DNA of 64,000 nt from Brachypterus glaber (GCA_958510825.1 OY294044.1:100974893-101038892); one strand, 5' to 3'. Counted from the first letter of the stretch, positions 33,169 to 43,704 are shown. Translations and numbers: made by a program. The notes: generated from the sequence alone by a model not told the origin.

Positions 33169-34495
33169 TAATTTCCATTTCTTTAATGAAGAAATGGAAT
33201 TCTAGTATCAGATTAGGGTACTAAAAAAATGTCTACAGCCAAAAATAGGGACGGAAAAGATTTAATAAGGGACGGTAAAAATAAATAGGGATGTCAACGT
33301 CCATTCCTTTTTGTCCCTATTAACCCCGAAATTACGGGCTTGTATCAGATGCTCAAATTCGAATACTCATTAATGAAATTGCCTTGCAGTTTTCTGGAAA
33401 AAATAATTAGTAAGGTTTGGAATATATTGTTTTAAATAGTTAAATAGGAAACAAATATTCAGTTTTTGAGTAATAACAGGCCTGCAGACTTTTTGTATAC
33501 AAAAAAGGTAGTATACAGAAATAAAACTAATAATTATTAATTATAATTAGTAATTATTATTATTAATTTATCCTTATTTTTCCGACAATAATTTAAAAAA
33601 AAAAGATAATTCCAGTTCTGTACGAACGTAAAGAATAATAGTTACGATAAGTGCATATGAGACATAAATTTTATTTGTGATATTTTTTATATATAATTTC
33701 AGTTTTATTCTCCACATTAGCATAAGATTTTATAGTACCTTAAACTCTTGCAGGCATAAATTGTTTAAATTGATAAATTTTCACGTTTTCCTCATAAAAT
33801 ACAGGCGCAGTTTTATTATAGGAGTAATTGTAACATATTTTATATAGATAAACTTTAAAAAGATTCTGCACTCTGAAGATTATTTACATCTAAAATCATG
33901 AAGCTGTCTAATGTCCGCTAAAATTTCCTCTTTAAGTTGAATCTTTTGAGTATTTAAAGTTAACGTTTTCGCTGTCAAAAAATTGATCAAATTTATCAAG
34001 ACAATTAAAAAAGGCGATCCTTTTTAGACAAAAAAATTACAAGATGAAAATACGTTCTTGTCGTTTTGTCAGACTACTTTTTGAGATTCCGGCAAGGGTG
34101 GCACATTACTAGAAGTTTTCCTTTAAATAAGCAAGCTACAAGTACCCAAGGGTCAATTTAAACACCGTTTGAAAGAAAAATTTACGTTAAATTCTCGTAC
34201 TATGCAAAAAAGGCATAATTTCTCCATTCCACATTTAATACGTTTACTAATTAACTCTTTAAGGGGCACATTTAAAAAAAAACCTTTGTTGCCAGGACTA
34301 TAACATGAAAACAGTGTTTGTAAGCCGATAGCGAAAAATATGTGTAAACTAAGATTAGGAATGTATTTTGTGGTAAATTGTACTTGACTTATCGAAAGAT
34401 ATTAATAAACATTGACATATTATCCATCATATATTGCACATATCGGAAACCAAAACCGATATTTCAATTTGAAATATTCAACTTTAATTTTCTAC
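33169..34495. other. Upstream region of the first host gene
   Basis: AT-rich, with no exon or clear repeat boundary. CGATAAATTTTC-like and CGTTTTC patches are unremarkable. Regulatory sites cannot be called by eye. Confidence 0.4.
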
Positions 34496-34499
34496 CACC

Positions 34500-34536
34500 T
34501 ATAAATACCCTTACAACGTCAAAATGCAAATCACTT
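34500..34536 (+). promoter_or_regulatory. Core promoter of the first glycine-rich gene
   Basis: TATAAATA at 34500-34507 is followed, 33 bases from the first T to the A, by an arthropod initiator-like TCACTT at 34531-34536 (A at 34533). This predicts a 35-base 5' UTR before the ATG at 34568. The matching layout at the paralogue supports it. Confidence 0.7.
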
Positions 34537-34567
34537 CAAAATCAAGTCTTACAGTTATAATACCACA

Positions 34568-35005
34568 ATGTATATAGCGTTGTTATTTTGTTTTGTAGCT
34601 TATGCAGCAGCTTCACCAACATTGATCCCTACTTACTCAAGTCATGTGGCAGGTCAAGTGAGCACTGTTTCAGTAGGTTCACCCATAACTACTTCTGTAG
34701 TTCATAGTACACCAGCTAGAAGTAGTCAGCAGAGCCTTGACATCACCCACCCTGGTAGGGTGATAACTCAGACTCACCAGGTACCAGTTACTGTGCATAC
34801 GCATCCATTTGTTGCACCAATTGCACATGTTGGATATGGACTTGGGGGAGGAAATGGACTTGGGGGAGGAAATGGATTTGGAGGTGGAAATGGATTAGTA
34901 GGAGGAAATGGAGGTGGCTATGGACTTGGAAGTGGCTATGGATTGGGAGGTGGCTATGGACTAGGAGATGGCTATGGACTGGGAGTTGGTATTGGAGGAT
35001 TATAA
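34568..35005 (+). CDS. Secreted glycine-rich protein, cuticular type
   Basis: A 145-aa protein, likely exported and possibly part of cuticle or another extracellular matrix. Residues 1-16 (MYIALLFCFVAYAAAS) form a signal peptide with cleavage around Ala15-Ser16. Residues 20-80 are Ser/Thr/Val/His-rich and contain a block S-T-P-A-R-S-S-Q...D-I-T-H-P-G-R-V-I-T-Q (47-68) shared with the protein at 42152. Residues 89-145 are glycine-rich: GGGNGL units, then G-x-GYGL units. There is no Rebers-Riddiford chitin-binding motif. It is a single exon with a predicted TATA/initiator upstream and AATAAA at 35065-35070. The start is the first ATG after the predicted transcription start and aligns with the paralogue's signal peptide. 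Low-complexity cuticular protein is the best guess; the specific family is not recognised. Confidence 0.85.
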   Translation: MYIALLFCFVAYAAASPTLIPTYSSHVAGQVSTVSVGSPITTSVVHSTPARSSQQSLDITHPGRVITQTHQVPVTVHTHPFVAPIAHVGYGLGGGNGLGGGNGFGGGNGLVGGNGGGYGLGSGYGLGGGYGLGDGYGLGVGIGGL

Positions 35006-35064
35006 GGAATTGGCATTTATTGATGACTTTTGATTTTTAAACTGTTGATGATTATTTTAGTTTT

Positions 35065-35070
35065 AATAAA
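35065..35070 (+). terminator. Poly(A) signal of the first glycine-rich gene
   Basis: AATAAA lies 60 bases after the stop codon, at a normal distance for a short insect mRNA. Confidence 0.65.
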
Positions 35071-35179
35071 TATGAGTAAGCATGTTTTTTAAATTTTATT
35101 AAAAAGAGCCCAATGACACATTTAATTCCAAGTGGCAATTTTCCATCCTAGATAACAAACTTTTTTCACCTTCAGATAA

Positions 35180-35852
35180 CACAGGCCTACGAAACAATAA
35201 AAGTTGTCTGTGCCCGAGTTGAGGATGTATTTTGGGATGCTGAAGACGAATCTGTCATAAAACAGGTACTTCATGGGCTCATTTTTTTGCTACACTGAAA
35301 AAACTGTCCAAAATGGTAAATACCCATCAAACATTGGTTCGTTGGCCGACCGTTGGCAAACCCACATTGGGCCTACATACTGAGGAGACATCATCCGCCC
35401 TAAGGCCGCATACGACGGGCCAATGCTGGCAAAACTGCATTGGCCTTATGATCCAAAGTACGTTGGCCAACCAAGGCCAATGATAAATTTCCGACTTGAA
35501 AATTAAAAAAAAATTGTTGGCCTTCGGGCGGCCAATGTAGGGCCAATGCAGTTTTGCCAACACTGGCCCGTCGTATGCGGCCGTAGGGCAGCTGATGCCT
35601 CCTCAGTATGTAGGCCCAATGTGGTTTTGCCAACATTGGCCCAATGTAGAAAACACTGGCACGCCAATGTTTGGCCAACGGGCGGCCAACGAACCAATGT
35701 TTGCTGGGTATCTCATTTTATTTCAGTGTAGCAAAAAAATGAGCCCATAAAATGCATTTTTTATGACAGATTCGTTTTCTGCATCCCAAAATGCATAAAA
35801 AAGGTGGGTCTAAACCCCAGCACAGACAACTTTTTTTTTCTGTGGGCATGTG
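35180..35852. mobile_element. CACCGGCACACA-type element interrupted by another
   Basis: TAA at 35177-35179 and 35853-35855 flanks inverted arms with GTTGTCTGTGC, ACAGATTCG(T/C) and GGGCTCATTTTTTTGCTACA blocks. The same arms form the complete copy at 52452-52752. A separate palindromic element (35321-35710) has inserted near the apex. No coding capacity. Confidence 0.7.
35321..35710. mobile_element. Nested palindromic element with TTGGCC repeats
   Basis: The ends TACCCATCAAACATTGG and CCAATGTTTGCTGGGTA are inverted. Arms run to the middle with many GGCCAATG/CATTGGCC units and a shared CATACGACGGGCCA block. All four short frames here (60-92 aa, both strands) are products of the repeat. Confidence 0.75.
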
Positions 35853-36029
35853 TAATTATTTATCCCGAATAAATTATCCGGTACTTCATCATGTATTTTT
35901 TATTTTTCAGAACTTTTCTTTTAAAAAATGCAAGTAATTTTTTCAATCCAATAAATAACCTGTTCCTTGGTTGTGGCTGTGATTTGATGAAAGACCCCAT
36001 GATACATTTTTAAGAAAAGCCTAAATGAA

Positions 36030-36352
36030 TAAATACCCCATGAGGAGTGGGGGGTAGTTTTCGTTGGTTTATTGGGGTTTTTGAGGTTGCTGAAAGTAAA
36101 TCTGAATATAAAAAAATTCAAACTCCACCCCCTGATAGGTGGGGGGTAGTTTTCGTGAAAATTTGTGTATTGGGGTTTTTGAGGTAGCTAAAAGTGAATC
36201 TGATAATAAAAAAATTCTAACTCCACCTCCTAAGAAGAGGGGGTAGTTTTCTTGAAAATTGTTATATTTTTAAGGTTGTTAAAAGTAAATCTGATAATAA
36301 AAAAAACTATTTTACGAGCGGAGGTGGAAAATGGGAAAGCTACTGGTCAGTG
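36030..36352. repeat. Three approximately 105-bp tandem units with TIR end
   Basis: Units contain GGGGGTAGTTTTCGT, ATTGGGGTTTTTGAGGT and AGTAAATCTGATAATAAAAA. The block ends in AAATGGGAAAG...CTGGTCAGTG before TA (36353-36354), the inverted form of the end at 3283. The two loci are copies of one family in opposite orientation. Confidence 0.65.
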
Positions 36353-37099
36353 TATTTTAACTGTTTACGTAAGAATATAAAATAATAATTTTTTAATATT
36401 AACTCTGTATTTTTCGTCGTAGAATCCTCGAGGACCTCCGGGACTTTTAGTTACATCACTGTACAATCCGGGCAGTCATAAAATTTTAAAAACTAAATAA
36501 AAGAAAGAAATACTTATAATTAAGTTTAAAAATTGCGCAAAAGCATATAAATACGATAGCGTCGTTTAAAAAACGTTATTAAAACAAATAATTAAAATTA
36601 TTTCCTTGACACACTAAAAATTTTATTTACCTACGATGTAAATTTTCAAATTGACCTGCATTTGAATAATTTAGTAACTATTATATTAGAAATATATAAT
36701 TACGGGTTTAATTAAAATGAATAATGTCATTTTTTATTGCACATCATTCATTATTTTACTATTTTAAAATTATCAAATAAATAAATGCAATTTACTTCAC
36801 GAAGGTTTGACACCCATAATAAAATATTATTTTACAAAAAAAAAATAAGCATTGATGCATAATTTTTGGCAAATTAATACATCAATCACATTGCAATATT
36901 GGTAGTCAAGATCATGTTTTGTGTATTCTTTAAAAAAAACCTGTTGGCGGGTATACTCATTTTAGTTTTTTCTCTTTGGATTTTTTTTCCAAATTTTGAG
37001 TCCTTAAATTTTATACGCGGTGGGTTAAAAAACTTGTTTTCGAGAACTTTTTTTATATCTTGTCAGATGGCGATGTCCCTGAGTAATATTATATTATAT
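36353..37099. other. Non-coding, nothing recognised
   Basis: Very AT-rich. The 91-aa frame at 36899-37174 runs into the next element and has no domain. Confidence 0.4.
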
Positions 37100-38239
37100 C
37101 GTCGGCTTACAAGTAAAGTCCAAAAACATGGTTTTGAGATATTGACAAATTTAACTTTCATTGTTGTTTTTTAATTTTTGTAATAATTGTTTTTGGAAAA
37201 AAACTTACGCATATTGCAATGACATGTTTGGACATAATAATGTCCCATTTGCAGTTAAATAAAGAAAAATTGAAGTAGTTTAATTCAACTAAATTTGAAA
37301 ACAGACATGGACTTAGTGCCTTTTACTTGTAGGCCCACGACGTCGGCTTACAAGTAAAGAGCACTAAGTCAATAAAATAATATAAAAAACAACTATTTAA
37401 AATTAAAACCCTTCTATTGATTAAACGTAATGTATAACTATAAAGTAGAAAACAAGATGTTTACATAAATTTTCAAAAACTAGATTTTTAAAAGAAGGGT
37501 TTGGACTTTTTGATTGTTTAAAGAACGTTTCCAAAATTAATAATAATAATTAATTAGTATTAATTATATGAAACTGCTTACTATGCCAAAACTAAGATAG
37601 TTTTCAAAGGCCATCGGCTTTGCCGGCAAAGAAGCATCTCCTAAAGTCAATAATTATAATGAATCATTATTAATGATAAAACACTTCACGGTGCAACACC
37701 CCTCAGAAATTCACCGAGAATTTGAACTTAGTGTGAAAGCTTCAAATTTAGTTTTGAAATATTATCTGATAATAAAAAAACCAATACAAAAGAAAATTAA
37801 ATTATTACCTACTCATCGAAAGTACACGTAAAAATCATTGTCATTTTACTGGTAAAGTTCTGTTTCTCTGTTCTGTCTCTATTCCATCAACATAGCAAAA
37901 TTTGAATGCGTTTGTCAGTACAATAAATAACGCGATATTGTATCATATAAATGATTTAAGCAATCACATTTTTATAAATTAACTCTTTAGAAAGTCGCTT
38001 AGTGCAGAAACATTTGTAATAATCTACAAGTAAAACGCACTAAGTGCACTAAGTGACTTAGTGCCTATTGCCAGATAAAATTTTAATCAAAATCAAATTG
38101 GTGCGTTTTGTATAGTGGCAGTCCACCTAGAAGTTAGTTAGGTTTACCTATACATAGATCATCAAAAATTAATTACAGTGCCATTAAAATCCCATTTTTG
38201 CAAAAAAGTGACTTTGTGCCTTTTACTTGTAAGCCGACG
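37100..38239. mobile_element. Two adjacent TIR elements, CGTCGGCTTACAAG family
   Basis: CGTCGGCTTACAAGTAAA opens one element at 37100 and another at 37341. The inverted form TTTACTTGTA(A/G)GCC(G/C)ACG closes the first at 37339 and the second at 38239. The junction (about 37311-37370) is therefore a hairpin, with GACTTAGTGCC and GCACTAAGTC on its arms. GCACTAAGT motifs recur inside the second element (near 38040-38060). No transposase is present. The flanks are ATAT-type. Confidence 0.65.
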
Positions 38240-39652
38240 ATATATTACTATTCGTCGTATGAGAACAACAAGGTTTCAACTGTATAATTTATAGATTTGT
38301 GTGATGATCAATAAAAACTTTAAAATCATGAAACTTACCTTAAATTTCATAATTGAGTGGTGTATTATGCTGGGATGGGCTTATATTAGGATAAATTAAT
38401 ACCTATAATACACATTTTGTTAATATTTTAAATATTAGCTAAAATAATCAGTTGGAACTTTGATAACCCTAAAATCTATGAAATGTAGTAGTACAACAGT
38501 GTTCTAACTTAAGTTAAAACCGTTTTGCATTAAATTCACATGTTTTTGGCTGTTTGTTTTAATAATTTGTACATAAATGCAATATTTTGCATAAATTATT
38601 ATTAAAATTTAATCAAAGAAAAGTACATTCGCCAGATTAACTTATGTGATATCCGTAAGGTGTCGCCAGTAAAAATACAGAAAACTGCTTGTATTTTATT
38701 AAACTTACACGGGGTTCGATGAGTGGCGCAAGTAATAAATGTCATATTAGGAATTAAAAACTGATAGTTTTGGTGTAACAAAAAGTTTCATTTAGTGCTT
38801 AATTAGTTTATAGGTAAGATTTTTATAGTTTATACTGTCGCTGTTATAAATAGGTACACAATATAGTAGCTTTATCAAAGCTTTAACCTATATCAGTGGC
38901 TGTAACTTGATTTTGTTTCCATGCTAAAAAACAAACTAGATTTTGTTATTATTAACAACATATGATTTAGGTTTATGTCTATAATAGGTAAAATGTACAT
39001 TTAGATTTAATGTAATTACCATCTAGGACATTTTATTACAATAAAATTAATTTGTCCAGAAAACCTGAACTTACATCATTTTTTCCCCGTCCAAAATGTA
39101 ATAAATTATTTCTGAACATATTTTTTTATGAGAAAGTATTCTCGCTCATTCTAGATGGCTGGATTCTTTTTCAAATATTCTTAAAACGTCAAGAACAATT
39201 AAAAATTTTATTAAACATTAATAAAAATATTTTTTTATTATCATTATTTTTTTACCGGTAATTACCGTACTTCAATTTCGTTAACACTGAAACCCGATAA
39301 TTCAAAATCCGGTAATTCTGCAATTCCTAGTTAAAACACAAGTTATTCGTGAAAAATCTTTCAAAAACATGCATTTTTTCGGTGAAAACTGAACATTCCA
39401 AAAGTATTGACTTATCGATATAACTTTATAGGAAACTTTTTGCTTGAAATTCATTCCTCTATCCATTGGTTGTTTTGAATATAATTTCTACCCCCGAGAA
39501 GGGGTGACATTCACCCCCAGGGTAAAAGCACGCATCGGCACTAGGTTACTTTTGTTCCTTGAGCCATCCTCTAAGTACTATTCAAATTTCACGTCAATCG
39601 GTCTTATCTGAAAGAATTCGGAGCAGAAAACCGTCATTCACTGGACTATTAA
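38240..39652. other. Non-coding, nothing firm
   Basis: AT-rich. A less AT-rich stretch at 39490-39640 (CCCCGAGAAGGGG, AATTCGGAGCAG) looks like the inner part of a common transposon, but no ends were found. Confidence 0.4.
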
Positions 39653-40497
39653 TAAATTGAAAGCTTTACATAACAAATTATCCAACTTACTAAAACACAT
39701 TGTGTAATCAGTTTTACAGAAAAGGAAACGTTCAAGTATTACGGAACGCAAATTTTGATCATTTTGGACCCCCACCCCCCCCCTGTAACGCTATTTTCCT
39801 ATGTCATTAACATGGGCGTAACACTCCAAAATAACCCCTCCCCCCTAGGAGCATTACGTAATACTTGAACGTTCCCAAAGGCAATAATTCATCTTACAAG
39901 CCGAGGTGTCAACAGTCCCGACTACTAAAAAATACAGGTGGTCCATATAATATATTATATATCTGATAAAGGAAATATAAAAGCCGAAACGTTGGTTAAT
40001 CAAATGTCATTTTTAAACTCAATAATACCGAAATCATAATAAAAACCTAAACATTCTCTGAAAGTCGAAACGTGTGAGAATTAAATTGACTTTACTAGAA
40101 TAAAAAAAAACCGTTTCTGTCTAAATTAAATAATTGTTTTTTTTTTTGTAAAAATTTCCTTAGAAAAATACCTAACATACCTAGAGTGTTTTATTTAATA
40201 CCAACATTCGTTTTGTAATACTAGTAATTGAAAAATTTGAACAAATTGAAAGCTTTACATAAAAAATTATTCAACTTACTAAAACAGATTGTGTAATCAG
40301 TTTTACAGAAAACGCAATAATTCATCTAACAAAAGACCCGATTACGAAAAAATACAGGTGGTCCTTATATTATATACCTGATAAAGGAAATATAAAAGCT
40401 GAAACGTTGGTTAATCAAAAGCCATTTTTAAAATTATTGATACCGAAATCATAATAAAAACCTATACATTCTCTGAAAGTCGAAACGTGGGAGAATC
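39653..40497. repeat. Direct duplication, one copy carrying a MITE
   Basis: The segment 39653-40080 (ATTGAAAGCTTTACATAA ... GAAAGTCGAAACGTG) is repeated at 40246-40495 with about 10 percent divergence by eye. Only the first copy contains the 153-bp MITE at 39724-39876, so the second copy preserves the empty target site (ACAGAAAACGCAATA near 40306). The repeated unit has no open frame. Confidence 0.75.
39724..39876. mobile_element. GGGAACGTTCAAG MITE, 153 bp, AAA duplication
   Basis: The ends GGAAACGTTCAAG (one base changed from the family consensus) and CTTGAACGTTCCC frame the usual C-run and AACATGGG core. AAA at 39721-39723 and 39877-39879 is a 3-bp duplication, confirmed by the empty site in the neighbouring repeat. 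Confidence 0.85.
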
Positions 40498-41143
40498 ACA
40501 TTTTATTTCAAATTTGATATGGATAGTATGAAACCGAATTCATAAGTATAAAAATCTACAGATTTCTTTGATTTTCCGTTAAATTCCTAATGATCACTAT
40601 TAATATTGTCGAAACATTGTATTTTATGTAGCCTATATCACTCGTGTGATCATGACGAATCTTTTGACGCCATTGTTCTTGTTATTTAGGCCGTATATGG
40701 GAACAAAGAAACATGCATACATACATAGATGCAAACACGTTAAAAACATCCTTCCTTTCGCGTTGCTGTAGTCGGGTACAAATACAAGAAATTTATCCCC
40801 GTGTTTTGAAACCGAATAGATATTCCAGATTACATTGACACAAATCTAAACCAAAAATAAATTTTTCAATATTCCTATCTCATTTGTAATATAAGATTGT
40901 TACTTATTAAACAGGCCGTGATTATACGTAATGCTTCGAACTGTTTACTGTACTCTTCTCAAATGCTTTTTCACCCACTTAGAATAAACTTAGAGAGGTG
41001 AAATTTGGTACACATACATACACAGATAAAATCAAATATTATTAATTTTTCTAAGTCAAATTAACTTAGCTTATCAAATTATTTTAACCTACATTATAAA
41101 AACTCAATCTACACCATTGAAAAAAATAAAAATCAGCTTAATA
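40498..41143. other. Non-coding, nothing recognised
   Basis: AT-rich sequence without exon, RNA gene or repeat boundary. Confidence 0.4.
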
Positions 41144-41737
41144 GTTATTTATGATATATGTAAGTGCTAAAAGTGATAATTTATTTTATGAGAAGGAAAG
41201 TTTGAATACGTTGCCGAAGGCGGAGTATCCCAACCCTTCGTCCAAAATAAAATCACTTTTAAGACATATATCATACACAATTTTTCTACAAACATTATTA
41301 AAAGTACAAATCAACTCATCTCTTACGTTATTAAATTCATGAAATATAATTTTGAAAACCACTTGTCCATGAAGTTTATTGCTGCTAAGGTAATAAAAGT
41401 TCAATCGTTTGTTGACAAAAATGTCAGTGGCAAGTTCAGTGAAAAAGTGGTTTTGGAATACTTTTGAAGAAAAGTCCAAAATATAGAAATCGTCAACGCT
41501 TTGGTCAAATTATTCCATACTGAAGGTGATGATGAACATGAAGAATCAGGACATTGAAGCGAAGGATATCCACCAAAATTTACTTTTAATAGTTTTTGTA
41601 GAAAAAATTGTGTATAATATATTTGCTAAGTGATTTTATTTTGTTCGAATGGATGGGACACTCTGCCTTTGGCGTCGTGTCCCAATCTTCCCTTCTCACA
41701 AAATAAATTGTCACTTTTAGCACTTATCATAAATAAC
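41144..41737. mobile_element. Terminal-hairpin element C, hairpins at both ends
   Basis: Each end is a long imperfect hairpin (41144-41300 and about 41594-41737). The outer arms GTTATTT...AAGTGCTAAAAGTGA at the left recur inverted at the right. The left apex is GCC-GAA-GGC (41213-41221) inside GAATAC/GTATCC. The right apex, read on the minus strand, is GAC-GCC-AAA-GGC-AGA inside GGGACAC/GTGTCCC. Between hairpins and core lie inverted repeats ATACACAATTTTTCTACAAA (41273) and GTAGAAAAAATTGTGTAT (ending 41615). The core (about 300 bp) has no domain. Confidence 0.75.
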
Positions 41738-42090
41738 AATTTTTTTGCGTTACAATTTCAATTTTGAGTTCCGATATGTAACGTGTGCACAAGATTTGTA
41801 TTGTGATATACGAATGGACGGACAAAAATGAAAGTTGTTCAGAATTCCATTAATGAATTATGGAACATAAAATTGTAATTTATGCAATTTTTAGATCTAG
41901 CGTCATTTTTGACGAGTTTGAAAATTTGAAAACCGTCGAAAAAATTTTCTTCTAGCACTTAAAGTACTTGAAGAGTATAATAACATAATATAGATATAGA
42001 TAGTATATACCAGGGGTATTTTATGACACTGAAACTGAATATAGAGTAAATTTCGCAATAATTCTTTAAAAAATATGTCACAAACTATTA

Positions 42091-42128
42091 TATAAATCCA
42101 AAGAAAATGGCTAAATTTTATCAGTCAT
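42091..42128 (+). promoter_or_regulatory. Core promoter of the second glycine-rich gene
   Basis: TATAAAT at 42091-42097 is followed at 42121-42126 by TCAGTC, an arthropod initiator (A at 42123, 32 bases downstream). An in-frame ATG at 42107 lies between the two elements, so it would not be in the mRNA; this decides for the ATG at 42152. Confidence 0.75.
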
Positions 42129-42151
42129 TCACTGTGGTTGTAAATAACACA

Positions 42152-42757
42152 ATGTACAAAGTTCTAGTTATTTTTTCTGTAGTAACCTACGCAGCTTGTG
42201 CACCAGGTCTATTCCACCACGGTGGTGTAACTTCCACGGTAGTATCATCCCCAGTGACATCTGTTGTCAGCCAAAGTATACCAGCTACCAGCAGTCAGTC
42301 CAGACATGATATTATACATCCAAACAACATTGTAACCCAAAGTGTAAGTACTATCCCCGTGCACAGTACCGTACCCGTAGCTGTACCAGCGCCACCGGTG
42401 GTTACGGTCCAATCTCAACCAGCTGTTATTACAAGTCAAGTGGCGTATGGAAATGGTGGAATAGGTGTCGGAGTAGGTGGAGGAAATGGAGGAGCAAATG
42501 GAGGAGGTATTGGAGGCGGTATTGGAGGCGGTAATGGGGGACTTAATGGAGTTAGTGTAATTGGAGGAGGTAGTGGAATTGGAGGAGTAGGAATAGGAGT
42601 TGGAGGACTTGGAGGGTATGGCGGATATGGAGGATATGGATTAGGTGGAAATGGAGGTGGAAATGGTGTTGGAAATGGAGGTGGTGGAAATGGAGGCATT
42701 TATGGAGGTTATGGTGGATATGGAGGATATGGAAGTTCTGTGTCTATCGGGCAATAG
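42152..42757 (+). CDS. Secreted glycine-rich protein, cuticular type
   Basis: A 201-aa paralogue of the protein at 34568, probably extracellular. Residues 1-16 (MYKVLVIFSVVTYAAC) are a signal peptide. The middle is Ser/Thr/Val/Pro-rich with the block S-I-P-A-T-S-S-Q...D-I-I-H-P-N-N-I-V-T-Q (42-63), then a Val/Pro-rich stretch (VPVAVPAPPVV). Residues 100-201 are about half glycine, mixing GGGNGG, GIGG and GYGGYG units. The frame could start 15 codons earlier (42107), but those codons precede the predicted transcription start and would bury the signal peptide. Long minus-strand Pro-rich frames opposite the glycine region are shadows. Poly(A) signal at 42795. Role in cuticle is inferred from composition only. 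Confidence 0.85.
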   Translation: MYKVLVIFSVVTYAACAPGLFHHGGVTSTVVSSPVTSVVSQSIPATSSQSRHDIIHPNNIVTQSVSTIPVHSTVPVAVPAPPVVTVQSQPAVITSQVAYGNGGIGVGVGGGNGGANGGGIGGGIGGGNGGLNGVSVIGGGSGIGGVGIGVGGLGGYGGYGGYGLGGNGGGNGVGNGGGGNGGIYGGYGGYGGYGSSVSIGQ

Positions 42758-42794
42758 ATTGAAGTATTGTATTGGTTTCATATACCAGGAAGTA

Positions 42795-42800
42795 AATAAA
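42795..42800 (+). terminator. Poly(A) signal of the second glycine-rich gene
   Basis: AATAAA lies 38 bases after the stop codon. Confidence 0.65.
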
Positions 42801-43400
42801 GCAAGAAGAATCTAAGTATTTTTATTTTGAATTCACTTTAAACCTAGACATTTAATAAAAAAGGTTGGTTGGGTATTCTCTAATAGATACAGTAGTAACT
42901 CAAGTATCCATATTTTGTTACGATGTTTTGAAATTAAATCACCAAAATTTAATTTGGTTTAGAGTTAATTTTTTAATTTTATTATGTACAATTGATTATC
43001 TGTAAAAGGTGCTTTACACCAATTCATTTTAATGGCATAACCGGCGGTTATTAACCGCAGTAATTAGTATAAATCATTAACTTTTTCATTTCCTTAATTG
43101 TTTAAGAGTCTCTTTTTTTATTTTCTTTTTGCAAAAAACAATAAACTTTTTTTTTTAATTTTAACCCCCATAACTTTTAAGTTTTTGGGGGAATGACTTT
43201 CAAATTGGTAGAATTAATCCTTATAATAAAAGTAATTTTTTCCTGAAAAAGTTACGTTAATCGGAATTTTCTTTTAGCTTTTTTCGATCTTTTTTAAAGT
43301 ATAACCACCCATAACTTTTTGTTTTTGGGAGGATTACATTAAAAAATAATAGGAATCTTTGCCTCATAGTAATTGATTTTTCCTGAAAATTTCAATTATA
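42801..43400. other. Non-coding downstream of the second gene
   Basis: A degenerate unit ACCCCCATAACTTTTAAGTTTTTGGG / ACCACCCATAACTTTTTG recurs at 43160 and 43303 with about 140-base spacing. It forms the lead-in to the minisatellite that follows. Confidence 0.45.
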
Positions 43401-43403
43401 TTC

Positions 43404-43632
43404 TGTCCGTCTGCCCGTCTGTCCGATGTCACGATTTTTGTAGACACGATAACTCAAGAATTAATAATTATTCGATTTTTGCAGACATCGGACAGACGGG
43501 CAGACGGTCAGAAGGACAGACAGACGGATAGAAGGACAGACGGACAAACGGACAGACGGACAGACGGATGGACAGACGGAGGGACAGACGGAGGGATAGA
43601 CGGAGGGACAGATGGACAGACGGACCGATGAA
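43404..43632. repeat. GACAGACG minisatellite with inverted lead
   Basis: From about 43485 the sequence is made of degenerate 8-base GACAGACG units (also GACGGATG, GACGGAGG) to 43628. The inverted form CTGTCCGTCTGCCCGTCTGT sits at 43404-43423, so the left edge can fold back. The 101-aa Cys/Pro/Ser minus-strand frame is a by-product. Confidence 0.8.
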
Positions 43633-43704
43633 ACACATTTTAGGGCGATTTTGGAAAATTCGAAACTACCGTATAATCTAGCGCTACGAGCTGTGAATAG
43701 TATA

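Noticed and set aside
35327..35731. Four overlapping frames of 61-92 aa on both strands
   Set aside because: All lie in the arms of a palindromic transposon and mirror each other.
42245..42699. Minus-strand proline-rich and Trp/Tyr-rich frames
   Set aside because: They lie opposite the glycine-rich coding sequence and are shadows of its codon pattern.
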